This document shows, piece by piece, positions 1 to 6,273 of a DNA stretch of 6,643 bases (its first letter is position 1; each line of letters opens with the position of its first letter). The position numbers and the translations under genes are program-made. This stretch comes from Minisyncoccota bacterium. GTDB taxonomy: Bacteria; Patescibacteriota; Microgenomatia; UBA1400; PJMF01. The stretch spans positions 1-6,643 of the forward strand of contig JAAZKO010000058.1 in assembly GCA_012799795.1 (NCBI GenBank). Direction: 5' to 3'. The notes beneath the pieces are model-generated. The model was not told the origin of the DNA, made no database searches, and saw only the letters and a list, made by a program, of their open reading frames with translations.

Positions 1-108
1 AATTGTTTTTTCGACGATTTAGCTCTTATTTGGAAATTTATTTGTTATTTAAAAGTTTCATATATTATCAATCCTATTAATAGAATTAATAGGATTGATA
101 ATATATGA
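1..108 (+). CDS. possible C-terminal tail of an upstream gene (partial, uncertain)
   Basis: Frame 1 is open from the window edge for 35 codons and stops at TGA 106-108, so its stop overlaps the ATG of the MFS gene in an ATGA arrangement typical of coupled genes. The first residues (FFDDLALIWKFI) faintly resemble the 'lDlkIl.kTi' end of bacterial sugar transferases, but this is too short to claim. The last half is encoded by the inverted repeat at 50-116, giving a low-complexity Ile/Asn/Arg tail. A second plus-strand frame (starting at base 3) is also open, to TAA 78-80, so the choice of frame is not secure. The minus strand is stop-rich here. It may also be no gene at all. Confidence 0.25.
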   Translation, partial: NCFFDDLALIWKFICYLKVSYIINPINRINRIDNI

Positions 109-116
109 AACTTTTA
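50..116. repeat. perfect 32-bp inverted repeat with 3-nt loop over the MFS start codon
   Basis: Arms 50-81 and 85-116 are exact reverse complements, separated only by AGA (82-84); pairing fails immediately outside (49/117). The arms are about 16% G+C. The right arm contains the weak Shine-Dalgarno-like AGGA (91-94), the ATG (105-107) and the first four codons of the transporter gene. In RNA the stem would therefore hide the whole translation start. The left arm carries the same start region in mirror image on the minus strand, where it reads only MKLLNNK and then stops. It has no GC-rich stem followed by a U-run, so it is not a classical intrinsic terminator. It could be a cruciform or regulatory hairpin, or a fold-back artefact of amplification or assembly. 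Confidence 0.95.
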
Positions 117-1319
117 TTGAGAAAAGATTATCTAACACTATTTTTAATTAAAGTAACCGAAGTATTGGGTTTTTCTTTAATCCTACCTTTTATGCCCTTT
201 TACGCTAAAGAATTAGGGGCTAGCCCTTTGCAAATATCTCTAATACTGGCTACTTTTTCCTTTTTTCAGTTTTTTATGTCGCCAATTATGGGTAGGTTGT
301 CAGATGTGTATGGCAGAAAACCATTGTTAATTTTTTCGCAGGTGATGACCGCTCTGAGTTTTTTAATTTTTGCACTAGCTAATTCAGTTTGGATGCTAGT
401 TCTTTCTCGATTGGTAGATGGTTTGTTTGGTAGTAATTTTGTTATTGCTCAGGCTTACTTGACCGATATTTCTAGCAAGAAAGATAGATCAGTAGCTATG
501 GGCATGAGCGGTATGGCTTTCGGTTTTGGTTTCTTGATTGGTCCAGCTTTAGGAGGTTTTTTAGCTCAGCGTTTTTCTTATGCTTTGCCCGCTTATTTAG
601 CAACGGCCTTATCTGTTTTAACTATTTTGATGACAATTTTTTTGTTAAAAGAAACTGTCAAAAGCCAGTCTTCAAAAAAAGTTCGTTTCAAATTTTCCTT
701 AGAAATGTTTGAATTAAAAGGTTTCGCCAAGTATTTCAAGATGGAAAAATTAAGAGATTTATTTCTAATTTTGTTTTTCTTTTTATCAACGCAGGTTATT
801 TTAACCAGTAATATGGCTATTTATGGTGATAAAAAGTTTGCTATAAATGCTCAGGAAATGGGTTTGGTGCTGACTGGTATTGGTTTAATCACCATTATTA
901 TGCAGGGCGGTTTATTAAAAACATTAATTAAAAAGTTTGGTGAAAAAAAATTATTATATTTTTCTTATTTTTCTTTGTTTATTGCTTTTTTCGCCTTGTC
1001 CCTGATTAAACAAAAGGAGCTTATATATTTTCCTCTAATGTTGGCAGCTGTTGGCTGGGGTCTTTTTAGACCAATTATGATGGGTAATATTTCTAGAAAA
1101 GCATCGGACAAGGAACAAGGTGCGGTTCTAGGTGTAGCCAGCTCACTAGGTAGTATTTCACAAATGATTGGTCCAGTAGCTGGTGGTTTTATTTTATCTA
1201 ATTTTTATTATGAATATTTAATTTATTTTGAAATTATTCTATTATTCGTGATTGGCATATTTATTAGCCGATTAAATGTGGTAAAAAAATCATTATCAAA
1301 GAAAAAAAATAATAACTAA
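105..1319 (+). CDS. MFS transporter, DHA1/TetA-like drug:H+ antiporter
   Basis: A 404-residue integral inner-membrane protein of the size of 12-helix drug:proton antiporters. Family motifs are clear. Motif A, GRLSDVYGRKP, is at residues 63-73 in the loop between helices 2 and 3. SRLVDGLFG (101-109) fits motif B, with Arg102. The antiporter motif C is GFLIGPALGG at 142-151. IGPVAGGFIL at 355-364 is the matching signature in the second half. A basic central linker (about 185-215) separates the two six-helix halves, and the C-terminus is a lysine/asparagine tail facing the cytoplasm. The substrate cannot be read from sequence; efflux of drugs or metabolites is the family expectation. MKLLLRKDYL is a natural N-terminus for the family, so ATG 105 is credible even though it lies inside the hairpin and has only a weak AGGA upstream. 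The TAA stop overlaps the TAG of the convergent glycosyltransferase gene. Confidence 0.9.
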   Translation: MKLLLRKDYLTLFLIKVTEVLGFSLILPFMPFYAKELGASPLQISLILATFSFFQFFMSPIMGRLSDVYGRKPLLIFSQVMTALSFLIFALANSVWMLVLSRLVDGLFGSNFVIAQAYLTDISSKKDRSVAMGMSGMAFGFGFLIGPALGGFLAQRFSYALPAYLATALSVLTILMTIFLLKETVKSQSSKKVRFKFSLEMFELKGFAKYFKMEKLRDLFLILFFFLSTQVILTSNMAIYGDKKFAINAQEMGLVLTGIGLITIIMQGGLLKTLIKKFGEKKLLYFSYFSLFIAFFALSLIKQKELIYFPLMLAAVGWGLFRPIMMGNISRKASDKEQGAVLGVASSLGSISQMIGPVAGGFILSNFYYEYLIYFEIILLFVIGIFISRLNVVKKSLSKKKNNN

Positions 1320-2956
1320 TTTTTTTCGATAATCATTTCAAACAACTCTTCTCTCGACAAATGATCTACATTTTTAAAAATAAAAATTGTTGGATGATCA
1401 AAGACTCTAAAAGTTTCCTCTACTCCATCATCTTTAATATCGACACCCAGTAATTTCGGATAGGAGGCAAAACCCATTATTTTTTGGTAGCCAAGCTCTT
1501 CAGCAAATAATAAATGATAATAATTACTTGTATAAGGATGCTCGTCGCTTCTAGGAATAGTGCGATAGAGACGTTGACTGGCAATAATGAGGTAGTCACC
1601 CTTAGCTAATTGTTCACTTAAATTATTAATTTTTTCCAGACTATCAACCTGATAAAGTTCTAAGAGTAAATATTGATAATTTATGGGCTCGCTAAAAATT
1701 ACTGGCAAACGCTCATCTCTTTCTTCATGAAGAATAGTGCTTTGTTCGGCAATGTTATTTTCAATCCAGCGAGAGGCAGTAATTCTAATATGTTCTTGTT
1801 GATAAATTTGTATAAAAGATAAAGCCCAGATGCTATGGGTAATTAGGAGTAAAGTAATTAATATTTTTTCTATTTTTTTATTCTTTAATTGATCGATGCT
1901 TAAGCCAGTTAATATGATTAAAGCAGGAATGAAAGGAATTAAATAACGGTTAAATTTTGCATACCATCTACCAACATAGAGAAAATATAGAGCGGAAAAA
2001 AGCATAAATGGCCAAAGGAGCTTATATTTTTCTTTATTCTTCATAAACAAATAGAAACCCCAACCGGCAGTGATCAATAGAACAAAGGAACTCTGCCACA
2101 TAAGCGTTTTTATTGGAAATAAATAAGGAGTGGTATTAATAAATTGCATGGTGTAAAAAATTTTTTCTTGACCACTAGCTACCGCTTGCTCGTATTGCAT
2201 GGTAGATAAAAATTTTTGAAAGTTGAAAAAAGTATTGGGTGAGGTAGTAAAAAAGATTAGCGCACTAATGCCAAAAAAAGCAATAAGCTTGAGTAGGGTT
2301 TTTGCTTTTAATTGATGAACCATCAGCAATGCAGAAATAGGAACAAGAGCAAAGGCCAATGCGGAGCTTTTTGTAGCAAAACTAATTCCCAAAACTATTG
2401 CCATTGCTAGCAGAAATTTTTGCTTTTTTTCCTTAATCAATTTTATTGAAAGCCACGTCAAAATGAGCAATTCCAAAAGCAATAGACTTTCAGTTACCCC
2501 AAAATGAGCATGTTGAATAAAAGTAACGGTAGTACTGGCTAAAAAAGTAATTATTAAGCTTGTTTTTTTCTTAAATAATTCCTTGCCAATCAGATAAAAG
2601 AAAATAACAGTTAAAAAAGAAAATAATGCTGAGTAGGCACGAGTGATGAGATTAATTTTAGCAAAATCTGTTTGCCACTGGATGTCGTTACTTAGATAGC
2701 TGATGATTTGCGAACTAATATCAGTTAAAAAAAGAGGAAAACCGTTATATGCATAAAATTCTGGATCAGTCTTTTCTGGCCAATCTAGGTTGACAACAGC
2801 TCTAGCAATATTGCGTTCATCGGGATGAAGAGCTAGCCCCCGATCCCAGTTGAGATTGCTAAAGCGCAAATAAGCTGCCAATAAAAAAATAAAAAATAAA
2901 AGTAGTAAATGAAAGTTTTTTTGCTTTTTAATTTTATTAAATAATTTAATTAACAC
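1316..2956 (-). CDS. GT-C fold membrane glycosyltransferase (family 39/PMT-like)
   Basis: A 546-residue polytopic membrane protein expected to transfer a sugar from a polyprenyl-phosphate donor on the outer face of the cytoplasmic membrane. About eleven hydrophobic segments are visible (near 15-32, 104-124, 131-150, 153-175, 180-214, 220-239, 287-305, 310-328, 336-353 and 362-385). The GT-C signature is present: an acidic motif in the first outside loop (LHPDE, 43-47), a second loop motif HFGVTE (151-156), and the KFNRYLIPFIP helix start (334-344). A soluble C-terminal domain (about 388-546) contains FRVFDHPTIFIFKN, a tail I associate with family-39-like proteins of Patescibacteria and Chloroflexi. 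The acceptor (lipid, cell-wall polymer or protein) is unknown. The start is GTG at 2956: an in-frame TAA lies four codons upstream, no ATG lies near the N-terminus, and no Shine-Dalgarno site is visible. It follows the primase-like gene by 45 nt, so read-through is likely. Confidence 0.85.
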   Translation of the reverse strand: MLIKLFNKIKKQKNFHLLLLFFIFLLAAYLRFSNLNWDRGLALHPDERNIARAVVNLDWPEKTDPEFYAYNGFPLFLTDISSQIISYLSNDIQWQTDFAKINLITRAYSALFSFLTVIFFYLIGKELFKKKTSLIITFLASTTVTFIQHAHFGVTESLLLLELLILTWLSIKLIKEKKQKFLLAMAIVLGISFATKSSALAFALVPISALLMVHQLKAKTLLKLIAFFGISALIFFTTSPNTFFNFQKFLSTMQYEQAVASGQEKIFYTMQFINTTPYLFPIKTLMWQSSFVLLITAGWGFYLFMKNKEKYKLLWPFMLFSALYFLYVGRWYAKFNRYLIPFIPALIILTGLSIDQLKNKKIEKILITLLLITHSIWALSFIQIYQQEHIRITASRWIENNIAEQSTILHEERDERLPVIFSEPINYQYLLLELYQVDSLEKINNLSEQLAKGDYLIIASQRLYRTIPRSDEHPYTSNYYHLLFAEELGYQKIMGFASYPKLLGVDIKDDGVEETFRVFDHPTIFIFKNVDHLSREELFEMIIEKN

Positions 2957-3001
2957 AAGATAATGTTACAACAGAAATTGCTTTTTGGCAGGCAGAAGGT
3001 T

Positions 3002-4474
3002 TTATTTTTTGTCAAATCTTTGACCCAGGATAATAGTTGCCCAACCCTCTGCATGTTGGGCTGCACTATAATGTCGAGTAAAACGCCTCCCCCAGTTGAA
3101 TCTGGGATCTTCGTATGCCGAACGCAAAAAAGTACGCACATGTCCAGCTACACTTAAATCGTTATCACCACTCCATCTTTCGAATAAGTGATGAAGAGTG
3201 TAATTAAGACTGCCAGGTTCCAATAAATCATGAGAACTGGGAGATAAAATTCTTTGAAGTGTTTTGTCATTGCCAGCAATACCCTCGTAATTGCGGTAGG
3301 TATTGGGCCAGCTAGTCCAGTGATCACCGGGGTTTTCATCTAGCGCTTGATGAAATTTAAAGAGTTCTGAATTCTGATAATCTCTAATTAATTTTGCAAG
3401 ACCAAGTTCTGATTCGGGAATTTTAGAATTTGCAAGTTTTAAATTATTTATGGCTAAATTAAAATTTTGTCTAGATAAGATCATTTGTTCAAGATCTTCA
3501 ATTTTTTGGCCATGACTTTCGCGATAGATTCTTGTTAAAATTCTTGTTCTATCTACAGCCCCATTTTGGTTATAAACATCTGGTTTAAAGTGGGGTTTTA
3601 AATAAATAGAACCAGGGGTGCCAATTGATCCCGTGTCTACTGCTCTTACTAAATTAGGTGTTAAGTCCAGAGCTAGACCCTCCATTCCCATATCAGATAT
3701 TTCAATAGGAATTTGACTATTATTTCTAATCTCATTAATGACTTGTGAAACTAAATACTGAACCAATCTACCCATTCCTTGATGTGCTTGTTGAGTTGCC
3801 AAAGGCACCATTTGATCACGTTTGGAATTATCGGGGACAACCTCTTGTAGTGCTTTGAGAGCTGGATCAACTTTTTCTCCAAGACTAATAATTTTTTCTA
3901 AAATAGGACTATTATTAGAAATTTGAGTAAAAAAGTGATAGCCTTTGCCAGTCATAACTGTATTGTAAATAAAACCATATTGACGCAATTTTTCAGTGAT
4001 GATTTTGTAGGCTGGTTCAATTAATTCGAAAACACCTAGTTGATCTATTAAAAATCTTTCTGGATATTCTTTATTGAAATATTCAATATCAATAACGAAG
4101 ATGGATCGATTTGGTAAAAGTCTTTCTTGATCGTTGAGTGATTCTTTTTGCCAGAGAGACATAAAGATTTCACTAGTTGGTTGCCAGTTAAGAAAGTCAG
4201 GTAAAAAGTCACTTTTAATAGATTTGGCTGGAGCACCGCCTGTTTTTTCTTGCGCAATATTAACGTTGGCAATCGTTAAATATTTACAAAGCCAATCGTT
4301 AAATTTACTGTTGGGATCAGTTAGTTTAAAACCAATTGGTGGATTATCAGCACCACAAAATTGAGCAATAGTTTTGGAAACCACTGGGTGAGAATAATAT
4401 TCATAAGGATTGTTGACTTCTTTAGCAATTGTTTTTTCTTCAATTCTAGTTTGTTGTTCTTTTTTAGGAGGCAT
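3002..4474 (-). CDS. divergent archaeo-eukaryotic primase (AEP)-like protein with unassigned C-terminal region
   Basis: A 490-residue soluble protein whose middle carries the AEP catalytic pattern in order. Motif I is FVIDIEYF with D129 and E131 (hhhDxD/E metal ligands). Motif II is TGKGYHFF (175-182), matching the sGxGxH nucleotide-binding strand, 49 residues after E131. Motif III is LALDLTPNLVRAV (267-279), with D270 as third acid and R277, followed by TPGSIYLKP (286-294), like the '...TkD..rLiRlPGSlhgKtG' stretch of PriS-type primases. Residues 24-50 (YEYYSHPVVSKTIAQF) resemble the 'YYs.peV..ai..f' N-terminus of PriS. There are only two cysteines (C40, C63), so the usual PriS zinc-binding knob is absent. 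Residues 300-490 are helical and rich in Trp, Arg and His, ending in AGHVRTFLRS (443-452), WGRRFTRHYS (461-470) and GWATIILGQRF (477-487); I do not recognise this part. Known AEPs make primers or fill gaps in DNA/RNA. ATG 4474 lies 2 nt after the stop of the endonuclease IV-like gene, implying translational coupling. Fold assignment is by motif only. Confidence 0.65.
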   Translation of the reverse strand: MPPKKEQQTRIEEKTIAKEVNNPYEYYSHPVVSKTIAQFCGADNPPIGFKLTDPNSKFNDWLCKYLTIANVNIAQEKTGGAPAKSIKSDFLPDFLNWQPTSEIFMSLWQKESLNDQERLLPNRSIFVIDIEYFNKEYPERFLIDQLGVFELIEPAYKIITEKLRQYGFIYNTVMTGKGYHFFTQISNNSPILEKIISLGEKVDPALKALQEVVPDNSKRDQMVPLATQQAHQGMGRLVQYLVSQVINEIRNNSQIPIEISDMGMEGLALDLTPNLVRAVDTGSIGTPGSIYLKPHFKPDVYNQNGAVDRTRILTRIYRESHGQKIEDLEQMILSRQNFNLAINNLKLANSKIPESELGLAKLIRDYQNSELFKFHQALDENPGDHWTSWPNTYRNYEGIAGNDKTLQRILSPSSHDLLEPGSLNYTLHHLFERWSGDNDLSVAGHVRTFLRSAYEDPRFNWGRRFTRHYSAAQHAEGWATIILGQRFDKK

Positions 4475-4476
4475 GT

Positions 4477-5469
4477 TTAGCTTTGGTTTTTTAAATAATT
4501 TTTAATAGTTTCTAATATCTGTTCTTGTTCTTGATGTGCTAAATGCATTTCCAAAATAATATCAGCGTTTGGCTCTCCATTTTTAATTTGCATTTTGATA
4601 AACTCATCCATAATTTTTAGACTTTCAACAATAGGCATAATATAAAAAGATTCTGTGTTTTGAAATTTACCATTCAATTCTGGAGCACCATGTGTTTGGT
4701 GAATATCATTTTTTTTATCAACAAAAGCTCCAGCAAAATGAAATCTACGAATAGGAGCGATGCTATCAATCTCCACAATGTAGTCGATCAAGATTTCTGG
4801 AAAATTTTGAGAGGAGCAATTTATTCCGGGCATCAGTGCGGCATGATTGTGCCATAAATGAGCCAAATCAACGCAGGAAGTTAATTTAGGATGAATTTTT
4901 TTTAAGTATTTTAATAAATCTACTGCTTCTTTAGTATCAGCAGGCCACTTTGGATATTCAAGATTTTCTAACATTAAAGAAACTGGATAATTATTTTCAT
5001 CAATATATTCTGATAATTCTGTAAAAGAGCTAATAGCTCGACCCAATTGACTAATTCTTAGATTAAAATCATCCTGAGGGGTTATATGTAAAATCATAGC
5101 TTCAGCTCCAAGTTTTGCAGTCAAATCCAAGGCTCTTTTGTTTTCTTCTAACGATTTTGATCTCAATTGATCATCAACGTTGGCAATATCTCTTTTTTGA
5201 GTTGGGCCATGAACAATTATTTTTGATTTATAGTTTTTCAGCATTGCTGGTAAAGTTAACCACCAGTTTTTTAGATAGTTATTTTCATATTGAATTTCCA
5301 AACAATCCAAGTTCTGCCAATTAGTTAACAGTTGTTGCCATGCTTTATCGTGTGCTTTTTGATTGAAAATTTCTTGTGGATTAATATAAGCAGCCAGTCC
5401 CAAATTAGTTTCATGTTGAATAATTTCTTCTTTTTTTTCAACTTTTTTTCTTGTCAATTCGGGAGTCAT
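4477..5469 (-). CDS. endonuclease IV-like (xylose isomerase-like TIM barrel) metalloprotein
   Basis: A 330-residue soluble TIM barrel protein of the AP endonuclease 2 / sugar isomerase superfamily. All nine positions that bind the trinuclear zinc centre of E. coli endonuclease IV (H69, H109, E145, D179, H182, H216, D229, H231, E261) have a counterpart in the same order: H87 (VHGP), H128 (ILHI), E168 (MLEN), D201 and H204 (CVDLAH), H244 (FHFAG), D255 and H257 (DIHQTHG, matching the DRHENIG signature, D-x-H-x3-G) and E307 (ILEMH). Spacings are close until the last loop, which is about 20 residues longer. This favours a phosphodiesterase acting at abasic or damaged sites over a sugar isomerase, which normally keeps fewer ligands, but low overall similarity leaves that open. 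The N-terminal 22 residues are charged and look like a disordered extension. ATG 5469 sits 2 nt below a predicted transcription start, so the mRNA may be leaderless. It is the first gene of the operon, followed after 2 nt by the AEP-like gene. Confidence 0.75.
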   Translation of the reverse strand: MTPELTRKKVEKKEEIIQHETNLGLAAYINPQEIFNQKAHDKAWQQLLTNWQNLDCLEIQYENNYLKNWWLTLPAMLKNYKSKIIVHGPTQKRDIANVDDQLRSKSLEENKRALDLTAKLGAEAMILHITPQDDFNLRISQLGRAISSFTELSEYIDENNYPVSLMLENLEYPKWPADTKEAVDLLKYLKKIHPKLTSCVDLAHLWHNHAALMPGINCSSQNFPEILIDYIVEIDSIAPIRRFHFAGAFVDKKNDIHQTHGAPELNGKFQNTESFYIMPIVESLKIMDEFIKMQIKNGEPNADIILEMHLAHQEQEQILETIKNYLKNQS

Positions 5470-5477
5470 ATTTGAAA

Positions 5478-5506
5478 ATTATACTATGTGATTACTTTTA
5501 AAACAA
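5478..5506 (-). promoter_or_regulatory. sigma70-type promoter of the endonuclease IV-like/AEP operon
   Basis: On the minus strand, TTGTTT (5506-5501) is followed after 17 nt by a perfect TATAAT (5483-5478). The expected start of transcription is near 5471, only one or two bases before the ATG at 5469, so the transcript would have essentially no leader and no room for a Shine-Dalgarno site. The divergent gene begins at 5556, so the whole shared control region is 86 nt. Confidence 0.6.
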
Positions 5507-5540
5507 AGCTAGAAAGTAAAATTTTTTACAATTTTTATAG

Positions 5541-5546
5541 TATAGT
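5541..5546 (+). promoter_or_regulatory. probable -10 element of the cytochrome b5-like gene
   Basis: TATAGT at 5541-5546, overlapping a second TATAGT at 5536-5541, lies just before the ATG at 5556. With the usual distance, transcription would begin near 5553, again giving a nearly leaderless mRNA. No good -35 box is found at the proper spacing (TTTACA at 5525-5530 is too close), so the assignment is tentative. Confidence 0.4.
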
Positions 5547-5555
5547 GGTAGATAT

Positions 5556-6269
5556 ATGAAAAAAATTCTATTTAGCTTCTTATTTATTTTTTTAGGCAGT
5601 TTAATTTTTTTAACTTTAGGTAACAAAATTCAAGCGCAAAGTCTTTATTCAATGAATGAAGTAGAGCTGCATCAAACACCAGATGATTGTTGGATGGTGA
5701 TTGAAGATCAAATCTATGATTTAAGTAGTTACTTAGTTGACCATGACCGTTGGCTAAATATCCGAGATTGGTGTGGATCGGATGCTACTGATGACTACAA
5801 TAACAAAGCTGGAATGAATCGAGATCATAGCGTTAAGGCTGACGAAATGTTGGCAGGATATTTAATTGCTGATTTGGCAAATAGTGAAGAAATTAATTTG
5901 ACTCAAAGTGCTGAAAACGATAGACAAGCAAATGTTCCAACCTCGGTACTCGTTTCGCGATACAAGGTTTTTTTGCCAGTTTTATTAACAATTGCTTTAT
6001 ACTTCTTAAGTAAAAAATTTTTAAGCAAAATAAAACATGATTTTTTGTGGAACAGTATTTTATTGCTAGGACTAATTCCAGTAGTTGGTTTTGGCTTTAT
6101 TTTAGCCCTAGCCGATCAGCTAGCATTTTTAGCTAAGATTAATTTTACGCAAATGCTTCACCAACACGCCCAATTATCCATCATTTTTGGCACTGTAATG
6201 GTTTTGCATTTTATACAAAGACTTAAAGCTTACTTGTCGCAAGGAAAAGCTAGTTTTAGGAAAAGATAG
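5556..6269 (+). CDS. exported cytochrome b5-like heme protein with three C-terminal membrane helices
   Basis: A 237-residue protein. Residues 1-27 are a signal peptide or anchor (MKK, hydrophobic core, possible cleavage after IQA). Residues 30-107 form a cytochrome b5-like domain: YSMNEVELHQTPDDCWMVIEDQIYDLSSYL, with paired axial histidine candidates H63 and H91, plus WCGSDATDDY (72-81), matching 'cG.DaT..f' of the family. The usual HPGG around the first ligand is HDRW here. A polar linker (108-135) leads to helices at about 138-153, 164-188 and 201-221. Lysines and arginines after helix 1 and at the C-terminus put these segments inside, so the heme domain should face outward. Helix 3 holds H204 and H218 (also H202), which might bind a second heme. 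The role is likely electron transfer at the cell surface; the partner is unknown. No Shine-Dalgarno site is visible. The TAG stop is 4 nt from the stop of the convergent small gene. Confidence 0.75.
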   Translation: MKKILFSFLFIFLGSLIFLTLGNKIQAQSLYSMNEVELHQTPDDCWMVIEDQIYDLSSYLVDHDRWLNIRDWCGSDATDDYNNKAGMNRDHSVKADEMLAGYLIADLANSEEINLTQSAENDRQANVPTSVLVSRYKVFLPVLLTIALYFLSKKFLSKIKHDFLWNSILLLGLIPVVGFGFILALADQLAFLAKINFTQMLHQHAQLSIIFGTVMVLHFIQRLKAYLSQGKASFRKR

Positions 6270-6273
6270 GCAA

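Noticed and set aside
50..116. The hairpin as an intrinsic terminator
   Set aside because: The stem is far longer and more A+T-rich than a terminator, there is no U-run after it, and it contains the start codon of the next gene.
2950..3157. Short open frames on both strands around the end of the AEP-like gene
   Set aside because: They lie mostly within the 3' end of the AEP-like gene, show no domain or start signal, and the AEP frame holds recognisable motifs.
4134..4364. Plus-strand open frame opposite the N-terminal part of the AEP-like gene
   Set aside because: It is antisense to coding sequence that reads as a coherent protein, and has no ribosome binding site or family resemblance.
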